From Arboricoccus pini (GTDB lineage Bacteria; Pseudomonadota; Alphaproteobacteria; Geminicoccales; Geminicoccaceae): a stretch of DNA of 60,521 nucleotides. Positions 44,053 through 54,821 of this stretch are shown here, piece by piece. The position numbers were made by a program, and so were the translations under genes. Numbering within the stretch: position 1 is the stretch's first letter; every line of letters begins with the position of its first letter. The stretch covers positions 1 through 60,521 of the forward strand of contig NZ_FYEH01000020.1 of the NCBI RefSeq assembly GCF_900187945.1, read 5' to 3'. The notes below the pieces were generated by a model. The model had not been told where the DNA came from. It searched no databases and was given only the letters and a program-made list of their open reading frames with translations.

Positions 44053-46315
44053 CGAAGCTCTCAGGCGGCATGCCGGCTTCGGCGCGCTCCCACATCGTGG
44101 TATAGGCACGCTCGAGATAGCGGGTGTGGCGCACCGTGTCGAAGAGAGGAGCTTTGCCGCGGTTCAGCCAGAGAGCGAGTCTTAAGGTTCTGAGACGATC
44201 GGCATCCAAGGCCAGCTCGCGCGCCAGGGTCTCGTAGGCCGCAAGGTCGGGGGTCGCCAGCTCGGGCAGGCCGATGGCATGGAGGACGCTGGTGGCGACG
44301 CGGCCGGCGAAATTGCCTCCCGTGCAGGTGATCAAGGGCAGGCCGACCCAAAGCGCGTCGCTGGCGGTGGTGTGCGCGTTGAAGGGGACGGCATCGAGGA
44401 ACAGATCGGCGATCGAGAGACGAGCCAGATACTGCTCGGGTATGACCGGGTCGGCAAAGACCAACCTCGCCGGATCGATGCCACGGGCAAAGGCCTCGCG
44501 TCGCAGATTGTCGGTGGCCCGCGAGGCCGTCTTGAGCAACCACAGAACGCTGCCAGGCACGCTTGCCAAAAGGCGCATCCAGCAGTCGAAAAGTGCTGGA
44601 TTGATCTTCATCACCGCATGCATGGCGCAAAAGACGATACCGTTGGCTGGCAGGCCGCATGAGGCCCGAGTCGGTGGCTGGGCAATGGGCCGCTGATCGT
44701 CGTTCGGCTGGTAGCTGAAGGGCAGCCTTGCCGCATTCTCGGTGAAGAAGGGCTCGTCCTCGACCGGCAGGACATGTCGGTCCGCCAGGATATAATCCAT
44801 ATAGGGGAGCGCCATCGTCATCGGATTGGCCAGATAGCTCACCTGAACCGGCGCTGAGCGGTGGGCGAAGATATTGATGCGGTTGCCCTTGGTGTGGCCG
44901 TTCAGATCGACCGCTATGTCGACCTCGTGGTCGATCATTGTTTGCGTGATCGTCGCCGTATCGGCCGAGGCCAGCGGCAGGAAGGTGCCAAAGAGCCCTT
45001 TGAGCGCCGCCCGCTTGCTGTCCTCCGGGCCGGCCCAGAGGTCGATCGCCAGAGTCTCGAATCGGTCGCGATCGTGGCTGGCGATGACGCCTTGCATCAG
45101 CTGCGCGGTCACATGGTTGCGAAAATCCGAACTCACATAGGCAAGGCGGATCCGGCTGTGGCGATAGGGCCTGCCCCGCCAGACCGCGGGCAGCGGCGGC
45201 AGCGTCCTGGCCACCGCGCCGGCGACCAGACGATCGTCCTGGGCCCCCCTGGACCAGTAAAGCGAGTTGAACGGCAGGCTGACCGCGCCGCCGGCATCGG
45301 TCGCCGCCTGGACGCGACCGAGCAAGCTGGCATGGTCGTGCCAGTCGGCATGGCGCAAGCGGAGTGCCAGCAGGTTGCCGAGGACGTAATTCCGCCCTGG
45401 CGCGATCGCCGTCGCCCGCTCGAATGCGGCCTCCGCCTCGTCGTACCGTTCGAGTTCCAAGAGCGTGTTGCCGAGATTGGTCTGGATGGCGGGGTCGCCG
45501 GGCGCCAGTTCGCGGGCGCGCTCATGAAAGCCGAGCGCCTTGGCAGCACCGTCTGCGACCAATCCACGACTGCTCCAATGCTCGGAGCAGTCGGGCTCGA
45601 GGGCGATGGCGGCATCGAAGGCCGCCGCTGCCTCGTCCACACGCTCCAGCGCGTGCAGCGCGTTACCCCGCTTGGCCAGGAGGGCGGCCGCCTGGTCGCC
45701 CAGTTCCATGGCGCGATCGTAGCAAACGAGCGCTTCGTCGGGCCGCGCCAGCGCGCGGAGCACAGTGCCGCGATTGCTCCAGAACTTGGCGATGCCGGGC
45801 GCCATTGCGACGGCGCGATCCTGCGAGACAAGTGATTCGTCCAACCGGCCCATGCCCATGAGGGCGTTGCCGTGGTCCGACCAGACGCTGGCGATCTTGT
45901 CGTTCAGCGCCAGCACCCGCTCGTAATCGGCAAGTGCCTCATCGTAGCGGCGGAGAGCAAAAAGCGTATTGCCTCGATTGGCCAGTGCCTCGACGAAATC
46001 CGGCCGGACCTGCAGCGCCCGGTCATAGGCAAAGAGCGCCTCAAGCAGGCGGTCGTGGCAGCGCAACATGTCGCCAAGCGTGCGCAGCGCAAGTGCGAAC
46101 CGCGGCTGGAGGTGGATCGCGCGCTGGACGTAGACCAGGCCGTCCTCGGTCAGGCCGCGTTCGTGCAGGCTCAACCCGAGGAGGTGCAGCGCGTCCAGAT
46201 GGCGCGGCTGGCGGCGTAAGATCGCCCGATAGATCTTTTCAGCCGCTGAGAGACGGCCGGCCCGGTGGTGGTCGAGACCCTCGTGAATGGGATCGATCTT
46301 GGCTCTCTGCGCCAT
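44039..46315 (-). CDS. TPR-GT41 glycosyltransferase paralogue, first of tandem pair
   Basis: 758 aa with the same architecture: about nine TPR repeats (residues 8-310) and a GT41 domain. Conserved residues include SSDFRNHVTA (His401), AVMKINPALF (Lys570) and NAHTTASDALWVG (646-658). The loop that should read 'YPGT.GxP' is instead NPMTMALP (497-504), so the sugar- or acceptor-binding loop differs from its neighbour and from OGT. Its stop overlaps the start of the second gene, indicating co-translation. Possibly altered donor specificity or an accessory role. Confidence 0.85.
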   Translation of the reverse strand: MAQRAKIDPIHEGLDHHRAGRLSAAEKIYRAILRRQPRHLDALHLLGLSLHERGLTEDGLVYVQRAIHLQPRFALALRTLGDMLRCHDRLLEALFAYDRALQVRPDFVEALANRGNTLFALRRYDEALADYERVLALNDKIASVWSDHGNALMGMGRLDESLVSQDRAVAMAPGIAKFWSNRGTVLRALARPDEALVCYDRAMELGDQAAALLAKRGNALHALERVDEAAAAFDAAIALEPDCSEHWSSRGLVADGAAKALGFHERARELAPGDPAIQTNLGNTLLELERYDEAEAAFERATAIAPGRNYVLGNLLALRLRHADWHDHASLLGRVQAATDAGGAVSLPFNSLYWSRGAQDDRLVAGAVARTLPPLPAVWRGRPYRHSRIRLAYVSSDFRNHVTAQLMQGVIASHDRDRFETLAIDLWAGPEDSKRAALKGLFGTFLPLASADTATITQTMIDHEVDIAVDLNGHTKGNRINIFAHRSAPVQVSYLANPMTMALPYMDYILADRHVLPVEDEPFFTENAARLPFSYQPNDDQRPIAQPPTRASCGLPANGIVFCAMHAVMKINPALFDCWMRLLASVPGSVLWLLKTASRATDNLRREAFARGIDPARLVFADPVIPEQYLARLSIADLFLDAVPFNAHTTASDALWVGLPLITCTGGNFAGRVATSVLHAIGLPELATPDLAAYETLARELALDADRLRTLRLALWLNRGKAPLFDTVRHTRYLERAYTTMWERAEAGMPPESFDVPA

Positions 46316-46418
46316 AAGCCTTCCTTGCCGCAGGCCGGATCACATCGGCCCATTGCCCGAAAGGATAAGGTCAGGCGCTTAACGCCCGGTTAACGCCCGA
46401 TGTCCCGGCCGGGTCGCA

Positions 46419-47549
46419 TCAGGCCTCGTTCGGCCGGCGAAAAGGCAGGAGCTCGCGGGAGGCCTCGATCTGTTCGTCCATCGCCGTTCGCTCTTCCTTC
46501 AAGAAGCGCTCGACGGCGCTCCGAAAAGCGGGCTCGCGGAGATAATGCGCGCTGAAGGTCGGCACGGGCTCGTAGCCGCGCATGAGCTTGTGCTGGCCTT
46601 GCGCGCCAGCCTCCACCCTGGCGATCTTGTGCGCGATCGCGAACTCGATGGCGGCATAATAGCAGCACTCGAAATGCAGGAAGCGATAATCCTCGAGGCA
46701 GCCCCAAAGCCGGCCATAGAGGGTATCGCCGCCCCAGAGATTGAGGGCGGCGCCGACGATCTGGCCTTCTTTGCGCGCGACGACGTAGACGACGCGCTGG
46801 CGGAGCCCGTCGGCCAGGCCGCGAAAGAAGCGGCGGGTGAGATAGGCCTGGCCCCAGCGTTTGTCGATCGTCGAGAGATAGAAGGGGTGAAACCCGGCCA
46901 GCGTCGCCGCGTCCAGTTGGTCGCCATGCAGGACCTCGACCTCGATGCCGGCCTTTTGGACCGCCTCGCGCTCCTTCCTGATCATCTTGCGCTTTTGGCT
47001 GCGGCAGGCGTCGAGAAAATCCTGGAAGTCTCGATAGCCGCGATTATGCCAGTGGTACTGGATGCCGCGCCGCTCGAGGAAGCCTGCTTCGGCCAGCACT
47101 CGGCTTTCCTCCTGGCCGCAGAAGGTGACGTGCAGCGAGGAGAGGGCGTAGGCCTCGGGCAGCCCCGCCAGCACCCCCGCCAGATCGCGCCTCGCCGCCT
47201 CGCTGGTGGCCAGGAGGCGGGGGCCGGGAACGGGGGTGAACGGCACCGCGCATTGCAGTTTCGGGTAATAGCTGCCGCCCGCGCGCTGCAAGGCGTCCGC
47301 CCAGCCATGGTCGAAGACGTATTCGCCCCATGAATGGCTCTTGGCAAAAAGCGGTGCGGCCGCGACGGGCTCACCTTCGTTCTCGACCAGCACGTGGATC
47401 GGCTGCCAGCCGGTCTTCGTCGCCGCCGACCCGCTCTGCTCGAGCAGTGCCAGGTAATCGTGGCGGATGAAGGGATCGTCGCCCGGGATCAGGCTGTCCC
47501 AGGCGGACGCCTCGATCTCCTTGATTCCGGCCAGCAGGCGCGCTTGCAA
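46419..47549 (-). CDS. FemAB/GNAT-fold protein (COG3146, DUF482 family)
   Basis: 376-aa protein of the DUF482 family: an acyl-CoA N-acyltransferase fold related to peptidoglycan FemAB enzymes. Motifs are FIRHDYLALLEQSGS, the central FLDACRSQKRKMIRKEREAV and the C-terminal FECCYYAAIEFAIAHKIARVEAGAQGQHKLMRGYEPV, which is highly conserved in the family. Reaction unknown. The start is a TTG at 47549 with GAGG close upstream. It lies upstream of the GT41 pair on the same strand (103-base gap) and just downstream of the RidA gene (23-base gap), probably one unit with the latter. Confidence 0.85.
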   Translation of the reverse strand: MQARLLAGIKEIEASAWDSLIPGDDPFIRHDYLALLEQSGSAATKTGWQPIHVLVENEGEPVAAAPLFAKSHSWGEYVFDHGWADALQRAGGSYYPKLQCAVPFTPVPGPRLLATSEAARRDLAGVLAGLPEAYALSSLHVTFCGQEESRVLAEAGFLERRGIQYHWHNRGYRDFQDFLDACRSQKRKMIRKEREAVQKAGIEVEVLHGDQLDAATLAGFHPFYLSTIDKRWGQAYLTRRFFRGLADGLRQRVVYVVARKEGQIVGAALNLWGGDTLYGRLWGCLEDYRFLHFECCYYAAIEFAIAHKIARVEAGAQGQHKLMRGYEPVPTFSAHYLREPAFRSAVERFLKEERTAMDEQIEASRELLPFRRPNEA

Positions 47550-47572
47550 AGGGCCTCGTTCCTTGAAAAGGC

Positions 47573-48040
47573 TCAGGCGATCTCGAAGGTCCCGTCGACC
47601 TCGACCGCGGCGCCAAAGGGAAGTCCAGCCACCCCGACAGCGAAACGTGCATGGCGGCCGCCATCGCCCATCGCCGCGACGATGAGGTCGGAAGCCCCGT
47701 TGATCACCTTGGGATGCTCGCTGAAATTGGGGGTGGCGTTGACGAAACCACCAAGCCTGAGGCAGCGCCGGGCCCGGCCGAGATCGCCGCCGCAGGCCGC
47801 CTTGAGCTGGGCCAGGATGTTGAGCGCGCAGATCTTGGCGGCTTCCTGGCCGGCATCGACCTCGACGCTCTCGCCGAGCTTGCCGAGCACGGCCACCTTG
47901 CCGTCCTGCATCGGCAATTGCCCAGAGATGTGGACGATATTGCCGCTGACTGTCCAGGGCACGTAATTGGCAGCCGGTGCCGCCGCGGCCGGAAGGCTGA
48001 GGCCTAATTCGGCGAGCTTCGTTTCGATTGAACTGCTCAT
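47573..48040 (-). CDS. RidA family protein (YjgF/YER057c/UK114)
   Basis: 155-aa protein of the RidA superfamily, whose founding member hydrolyses reactive enamine/imine intermediates. Seen are YVPWTVSGNIVHISGQLPMQDGK, the helix NILAQLKAACGGDL and a C-terminal RFAVGVAGLPFGAAVEVD. The catalytic Arg of classical RidA ('RxxV/xxLP') corresponds here to the RFAVGVAGLP segment, so a subfamily function is likely. The ATG has GGGAGGAA eight bases upstream; a longer in-frame extension has no support. It is divergent from the agmatine deiminase gene. Confidence 0.88.
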   Translation of the reverse strand: MSSSIETKLAELGLSLPAAAAPAANYVPWTVSGNIVHISGQLPMQDGKVAVLGKLGESVEVDAGQEAAKICALNILAQLKAACGGDLGRARRCLRLGGFVNATPNFSEHPKVINGASDLIVAAMGDGGRHARFAVGVAGLPFGAAVEVDGTFEIA

Positions 48041-48267
48041 CAGCTGAGTTCCTCCCATCCTGGCTGCAAGATCCCTTGTGGTTCGAGACTTAGGCCGTGC
48101 CCGCTGGCCTGACCAGCCATCGTCGCGCCATGAGGGCATGCCCTGAACGCTGTGGCGAGGCACCTTGCACGTTGCGCCGGCGGCCGCCTCGCGGCAGAGT
48201 CCGTGCCCGAGTGATCGCCGCGTGCGCATGCGAAGCATGGGTGGCCCGCCTTGAGAGGAGATTGCCC

Positions 48268-49299
48268 TTGAGTTCCCAAACGCCACGCGACCTCGGCTTT
48301 CACATGCCAGCCGAATGGGAGCCGCATCAGCGCTGCTGGCTCGCCTGGCCGGTCCGCGAGGCGATCTGGGGCGGTCATATCGAGGAGGCGCGACGGGTGA
48401 CGGCCGAGATCGCCCAGGCCATCGCCGCGTTCGAGCCCGTCTCGATCATCACCGAGCCCGAGAATGCGGCCGACGTCTCGCTGCTCGCCAAGGGTGCCAA
48501 TATCAGCGTCGTCTCGATGACGCACGACGATAGCTGGACTCGCGATTCAGGCCCGACCTTCATTACAAGAGCCGATGGGATCCTGGGCGGTGTCGACTGG
48601 CGTTTCAATGCCTGGGGGCAGGTCTATGAGAACTATGCCCAAGATGCCCTCATGGCGCGACGGATCCTCGAGCATGTGGGGGCAGAGCGTTTCGAGGCGC
48701 CGATCGTGATGGAGGGCGGTGCCTTGCATGTCGACGGTGCCGGCACCTGCCTGCTTTGCGAGACCTCGGTACTCGACCAAAGGCGCAATCCCGGCCTCGA
48801 ACGGACGGATATCGAGCGGGTGCTGCGCGATTATCTGGCGATCGAGAAGTTCATCTGGCTGCCCTTCGGGCTCGTTGACGACGAGACCAGCGGTCATATC
48901 GACAATCTCGCCTGCTTCGTTCGGCCGGGCACCATCCTGGCGCTTTCGAGCGACGATCCGAGCGATGCCAATTATGCCGGCCTGGAGACCAATCTCGAGA
49001 TCCTGCGCGGGGCGACGACGGCTGGCGGCCAGGCGATCGAGGTCGTCACCGTGCCGCAGCCCAGGGCGCAATTGGACGAGCAGGGCCGGAGGCTGACCTA
49101 CTCCTACATCAATTTTTATATCGCCAATGGCGGCATCGTCATGCCGGGCTTCGCCGATCCCGCCGATACCACGGCCCACAAAACGCTATCTGGTCTCTTC
49201 CCCGATCGCCGCGTGGTCCAGATCGAGGTGCGAGATCTGTTGCGTGGTGGCGGCGGCATTCACTGCATCACCCAGCAGCAGCCAGCCCTGGCGACCTGA
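48268..49299 (+). CDS. aguA: Agmatine deiminase
   Basis: Hydrolyses agmatine to N-carbamoylputrescine and ammonia (guanidino-modifying superfamily). It is 343 aa from a TTG that has GGAG seven bases upstream. Family residues are visible: MPAEWEPHQRCWLAWP, DDSWTRDSGPTF, MEGGALHVDGAGTCLLCETSVL, GLVDDETSGHIDN and the nucleophile Cys333 in GGGIHCITQQQP. The next enzyme, N-carbamoylputrescine amidase (AguB), is not in the window. The start is uncertain; ATG 48304 would remove the first 12 residues. A hairpin at 49304-49336 follows. Confidence 0.94.
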   Translation: MSSQTPRDLGFHMPAEWEPHQRCWLAWPVREAIWGGHIEEARRVTAEIAQAIAAFEPVSIITEPENAADVSLLAKGANISVVSMTHDDSWTRDSGPTFITRADGILGGVDWRFNAWGQVYENYAQDALMARRILEHVGAERFEAPIVMEGGALHVDGAGTCLLCETSVLDQRRNPGLERTDIERVLRDYLAIEKFIWLPFGLVDDETSGHIDNLACFVRPGTILALSSDDPSDANYAGLETNLEILRGATTAGGQAIEVVTVPQPRAQLDEQGRRLTYSYINFYIANGGIVMPGFADPADTTAHKTLSGLFPDRRVVQIEVRDLLRGGGGIHCITQQQPALAT

Positions 49300-49303
49300 C
49301 CCT

Positions 49304-49336
49304 GGCGGCACCAGCCCCATCGGGCAGGGTGCCGCC
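49304..49336 (+). terminator. Hairpin after aguA
   Basis: Nine-bp outer stem (49304-49312 with 49328-49336) continuing, after a small mismatch, into a 4-bp inner stem with a CATC loop. It starts four bases past the aguA stop. No T-run follows. It probably separates aguA from the cbb operon. Confidence 0.5.
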
Positions 49337-49533
49337 CACCCTTAAGATATTGCGGACCACCCGAACGCCTGTTTCTGGGCGGCCTTTGTCTTGGCACGTT
49401 CCTGCCCACGAGCAAGAAGATGGTGGGAGGCCGACATGCCGGCTGCACGGCGCGAAGGGGCGAAGGGAGGCACAGAAAGGCTGCCTCGTCGCTGGTCGTC
49501 GCACATCATCCGGCCGGGCCAGGTGGCCTGACG

Positions 49534-50463
49534 ATGCCGCGCACCACGACGCTCGGCCGGCCGGTTATCCTGGGTATCGTCGGCGATAGCGCTGCCGGCA
49601 AGACGACGCTCACGAGCGGCATCGCCCAGATCCTGGGGCCGGCCAGAGTGGCCACGATCTGCACCGACGATTACCACGCCTTCGATCGTAGGGAGCGGGC
49701 CGAGAACGGCCTCTCCGCCCTGGATCCGCGCTGCAACCATATGGATATCCTGGAACAGCATTTAAGGCTGCTGCGCCAGGGCCAGCCGATCTTGAAGCCC
49801 GTCTACAACCATGAGCGCGGCACGCTCGACCGACCGGACTACATTGCGCCCAAGCCTTACATCATTGTCGAGGGGCTGCTCGGCTACGCCACGCGGGCGA
49901 TGCGCGATTGCTATGACGTCAAGGTCTTCCTCGATCCCGATCCCAAGCTCCGCATCCGCTGGAAGGTGAAGCGGGACACGGAGCGGCGCGGCTATACCCG
50001 CGACGAGGTGATGTGGGCGCTCGACAAGAGGCGCTTCGACAGCCCCACGCATATCGAGCCGCAGCGCACCTTCGCCGACATCATCATCAATTTCTTTCCG
50101 CCGCTGGAGCAGATGGAGGAATCAGGCGCGCATTTGAACGTGCGCCACATCCTGCGTCCGACGCTGCCGCACCCCGATCTCACGCCCATTCTCGGGATGA
50201 GTGCGCAGTCCGGGCTGCATCTGGAACTCTCGCGCGACACTGACGGCAAGCCCGTCGATGTCCTGGAGATAGCGGGCACGATTCCCGAACGCCGGGCCTT
50301 GAAGGTGGAAGATTTGCTCTGGGCGCTCATCCCCGAGGCCAGCCAGATGCGGGCCCGGCTGGGTGCCTATGACGGGCCGGCGATGAGCCATCCCTTGGCC
50401 CTGACGCAGTTGTTCATCGCCTATCACATGCTCATGGCCGCAGAGGGCATCCACGCGGTCTGA
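49534..50463 (+). CDS. prk: Phosphoribulokinase of a non-class-I type
   Basis: Makes ribulose-1,5-bisphosphate from ribulose-5-phosphate and ATP for RuBisCO. 309 aa, with P-loop IVGDSAAGKTTL (residues 15-26), CTDDYHAFDRRERAENGLSA and KPVYNHERGTLD, then PYIIVEGLLGY. This pattern resembles cyanobacterial/actinobacterial PRK. It differs from the usual proteobacterial class I enzyme, which has a GSSGAGT P-loop and IEGDAFHRF. The frame is open 38 codons upstream, but those are Arg/His-rich and the core begins at MPRTTTLGRPVILG. It is the first gene of the cbb operon. Confidence 0.9.
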   Translation: MPRTTTLGRPVILGIVGDSAAGKTTLTSGIAQILGPARVATICTDDYHAFDRRERAENGLSALDPRCNHMDILEQHLRLLRQGQPILKPVYNHERGTLDRPDYIAPKPYIIVEGLLGYATRAMRDCYDVKVFLDPDPKLRIRWKVKRDTERRGYTRDEVMWALDKRRFDSPTHIEPQRTFADIIINFFPPLEQMEESGAHLNVRHILRPTLPHPDLTPILGMSAQSGLHLELSRDTDGKPVDVLEIAGTIPERRALKVEDLLWALIPEASQMRARLGAYDGPAMSHPLALTQLFIAYHMLMAAEGIHAV

Positions 50464-50577
50464 GCAAGCATCGTGCCTCGTCACGACCGTCCCTGCGAAA
50501 AGGGCCGGCCGCCGTACCGGCCAAGGGGTCGACCGGCCGTCGAGACAGCCACCAAGAGCTAAAAGGGAGCAGCTTAC

Positions 50578-51660
50578 ATGGCCCTGATCAGCCTTCGTCA
50601 ATTGCTGGATCACGCCGCTGAGGAAACCTACGGCGTGCCGGCCTTCAACATCAACAACATGGAGCAGCTGGTCGCCATCATGCGGGCGGCACAGCGGACC
50701 AACGCCCCCGTCATCCTCCAGGCCAGTCGGGGGGCTCGGTCCTATGCGGGTGACGTCATGCTCAAGCGCATGGTGCAGGCCGCCGTCGAGACCTGGAGCG
50801 AGATCCCGATCTGCCTGCATCAGGATCATGGCAACGAGCCGGGGACCTGCCTTTCGGCCATCCAGTTCGGCTTTACCTCGGTGATGATGGACGGCTCGCT
50901 CGAGGCGGACATGAAGACCCCCGCCACCTACGACTATAATGTCAACGTCACGAGCGAGGTCACCCGCCTGGCGCATGCGGTGGGCGTCTCGGTCGAGGGC
51001 GAGCTCGGCTGCCTGGGCTCGCTCGAGACCGGCATGGGCGAGGCCGAGGACGGCGTCGGCGCCGAGGGCAGGCTCGAGCGCGACCAGTTGCTCACCGACC
51101 CGGACCAGGCCCTCGATTTCGTCACGCGCACCAAGGTCGACGCGCTGGCCGTTGCCATCGGCACCAGCCACGGCGCCTACAAGTTCACGCAAAAGCCGAC
51201 CGGCGACACGCTTGCCATGGACGTCGTCAAGGCGATCCACGAGCGACTCCCCTCGACACATCTCGTCATGCACGGCTCCTCGAGCGTGCCGCAGGAGCTC
51301 CAGGCGCTCTTCAACGAGTTTGGTGGCGAGATGCCCCAGACCTGGGGCGTGCCGGTCGAGGAAATCCAGGTCGGCATCAAGCACGGTGTCCGCAAGATCA
51401 ACATCGACACCGACTGCCGCCTCGCCATGGCCGCGCATTTCCGCAAGGTCGCCTTCGAGAAGAAGGCCGAGTTCGATCCGAGGAACTTCCTCAAGCCCGC
51501 CATGGCCGAGCTCGACAGGCTTTGCGCCCGGCGCTTCGAGGAGTTCGGCGCGGCCGGCAACGCCGCGAAGATCAAGCCTGTCCCGCTCGCGGAGATGGCG
51601 ATCCGCTATCGAAGCGGCTCTCTCGATCCGGCGACCAGCGCGTCGGCGCTCGCGGCCTGA
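50578..51660 (+). CDS. cbbA: Fructose-bisphosphate aldolase class II, Calvin-cycle subtype
   Basis: Zinc aldolase that condenses GAP with DHAP (and erythrose-4-P with DHAP) in the regenerative part of the Calvin cycle. The 360-aa protein starts [24 protein letters not shown], typical of the cbbA/fba subtype. The zinc site is visible in [10 protein letters not shown], with [17 protein letters not shown] and MHGSSSVPQ. The ATG has AAAGGGAG about eight bases upstream. It lies between prk (114-base gap) and cbbL (48-base gap) on the same strand. Confidence 0.96.
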   Translation: MALISLRQLLDHAAEETYGVPAFNINNMEQLVAIMRAAQRTNAPVILQASRGARSYAGDVMLKRMVQAAVETWSEIPICLHQDHGNEPGTCLSAIQFGFTSVMMDGSLEADMKTPATYDYNVNVTSEVTRLAHAVGVSVEGELGCLGSLETGMGEAEDGVGAEGRLERDQLLTDPDQALDFVTRTKVDALAVAIGTSHGAYKFTQKPTGDTLAMDVVKAIHERLPSTHLVMHGSSSVPQELQALFNEFGGEMPQTWGVPVEEIQVGIKHGVRKINIDTDCRLAMAAHFRKVAFEKKAEFDPRNFLKPAMAELDRLCARRFEEFGAAGNAAKIKPVPLAEMAIRYRSGSLDPATSASALAA

Positions 51661-51705
51661 CCCGCCAACATTCTCCCAATGACGCCCTCATCTGAAGGAA
51701 GCTGA

Positions 51706-53169
<1,464 letters not shown>

Positions 53170-53243
53170 CCCTGCCAGAAACAGCCGGGCCGCATGCGCT
53201 CCGCTGTCACCAGACCGGCGGGGCCGCAAGCGCCCCTTTATTT

Positions 53244-53265
53244 CCAGAAAGGACGGCCTTTCTGG
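53244..53265 (+). promoter_or_regulatory. Hairpin in the cbbL-cbbS intergenic region
   Basis: A perfect 9-bp stem, CCAGAAAGG with CCTTTCTGG, and ACGG loop, in the 128-base gap between cbbL and cbbS. It lies 32 bases before the cbbS ATG. It may be an mRNA processing or stability element that balances large and small subunit production. No T-tract, so not a plain terminator. Confidence 0.55.
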
Positions 53266-53297
53266 ACCGCGCACTGCCAAGATGAGGACTTGATCCG

Positions 53298-53714
53298 ATG
53301 CCCATGACGCAGGGGACGTTCAGCTTTCTACCCGATCTGACCGACGAGCAGATCCGCGCGCAGGTGAAATACTGCTTCGACAATGGCTGGGCCGTGAACA
53401 TCGAGTACACCGACGATCCGCATCCCAGGAACACCTATTGGGAGATGTGGGATCTGCCGATGTTCGATTTGGCCGATCCGGCCGGTGTCATCACCGAGCT
53501 CGAGGCCTGCAAGAAGGTGTTTCCCAATCATTATATCCGCATCTCCGCCTTCGATTCGACGGCCGGTTGGGAATCTTTGCGCATCTCCTTCATCGTCAAT
53601 CGCCCGAAGGAGGAGCCTGGCTACCACCTCGAGCGCAATGAGACGCACGGGCGGACAGTACAGTACACCCTGCGCCCGTACGCGACTCAGAAGCCGGCGG
53701 GCCAGCGCTACTGA
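53298..53714 (+). CDS. cbbS: RuBisCO small subunit (red type)
   Basis: 138-aa small subunit that caps the L8 core to form L8S8. It begins TQGTFSFLPDLTDEQIRAQV and contains NTYWEMWDLPMFD, ACKKVFPNHYIRISAFD and a C-terminal extension (YHLERNETHGRTVQYTLRPYATQKPAGQRY region), the beta-hairpin typical of red-type small subunits. It follows cbbL by 128 bases and precedes cbbX. Confidence 0.98.
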   Translation: MPMTQGTFSFLPDLTDEQIRAQVKYCFDNGWAVNIEYTDDPHPRNTYWEMWDLPMFDLADPAGVITELEACKKVFPNHYIRISAFDSTAGWESLRISFIVNRPKEEPGYHLERNETHGRTVQYTLRPYATQKPAGQRY

Positions 53715-53801
53715 GCCTTGGGGCGACACGCGAGGGGGAGGGCGGCCGGGGGGCGCCCTCCGCCGTCGTTTTGGGCTGGAAACGACAAGGGAGGACAGGT
53801 C

Positions 53802-54818
53802 ATGGCCTTCTCGATGCATGCACCGGTACAGGCGCGTCCCGAGGAGCGGCGGCAGGCGCTGGACGATATCGACCTGCCCGAGGGCGAGCTGCCCGGGAGC
53901 CTGGCCGAGATTTATGAAAAGAGCGGCATCCCCGAGGTCTTTGCCAGGCTCGATCGCGACCTTATCGGCCTGGCACCCGTCAAGGGCCGGGTGCGCGAGA
54001 TCGCCTCCTTGCTCATCGTCGACAAGGTCCGCCGCCAACTGGGCCTGACGGCGGAGCCGCCGACGCTCCATATGTCCTTCACGGGCAATCCGGGGACGGG
54101 CAAGACGACGGTTGCCATGCGCATGGCGCAGATCCTCCACCAGCTGGGCTATATCCGTACGGACCGGCTGGTTGCCGTCACCAGGGACGACATGGTGGGC
54201 CAGTATATCGGCCACACGGCGCCCAAGACGAAGGAGATCTTGAAACGGGCCATGGGTGGCGTGCTCTTCATCGACGAGGCCTATTATCTGTTCCGGCCGG
54301 AGAACGAGCGCGACTATGGGGCCGAGGCCATCGAGATCCTTTTGCAGATCATGGAGAATCAAAGGGACGACCTGGTCGTGGTCGTGGCCGGTTATGCCGA
54401 CAAGATGGCGAAGTTCTTCACAGCCAATCCCGGCTTTCGCTCGCGCGTCGCCCACCATATCGATTTCCCCGACTATGGCGCCGCGGAGCTGCTCGAGATC
54501 GGCGAATTGATGCTGGCCCGGCAGAATTATCGCTTCGACGCCAAAGCGAGGGCGGCCTTCGCCGATTATGTGAAGATCCGCATGAATCAGCCGCACTTCG
54601 CCAATGCCCGCTCGATTCGCAACGCGCTGGACAGAGCGCGCATGCGTCAGGCGATTCGGCTCTTCCAGGAGAAGGACAAACCCTTGACCAAGGAGAGCTT
54701 GACCACGATCCAGGAAGGCGAGATCAGACAGAGTCGCGTTTTTAGGGGCGGTATCGAGGGATGGCCGGAAGGCGTGCCCGACGCTCAGGGGGCGGGCCAG
54801 CCCGGCATGGAGAAATAG
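53802..54818 (+). CDS. cbbX: Red-type RuBisCO activase CbbX
   Basis: AAA+ remodelling ATPase that pulls on the large-subunit C-terminus of red-type RuBisCO to release tight-binding sugar phosphates. 338 aa from the ATG with GGGAGGACAGG just upstream. Walker A is GNPGTGKTT (95-103), Walker [12 protein letters not shown] (154-164), and the sensor/arginine-finger region is [20 protein letters not shown]. An upstream GTG in frame (53718) is unlikely, as the extra 28 residues are low complexity. Confidence 0.97.
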   Translation: MAFSMHAPVQARPEERRQALDDIDLPEGELPGSLAEIYEKSGIPEVFARLDRDLIGLAPVKGRVREIASLLIVDKVRRQLGLTAEPPTLHMSFTGNPGTGKTTVAMRMAQILHQLGYIRTDRLVAVTRDDMVGQYIGHTAPKTKEILKRAMGGVLFIDEAYYLFRPENERDYGAEAIEILLQIMENQRDDLVVVVAGYADKMAKFFTANPGFRSRVAHHIDFPDYGAAELLEIGELMLARQNYRFDAKARAAFADYVKIRMNQPHFANARSIRNALDRARMRQAIRLFQEKDKPLTKESLTTIQEGEIRQSRVFRGGIEGWPEGVPDAQGAGQPGMEK

Positions 54819-54821
54819 AGC

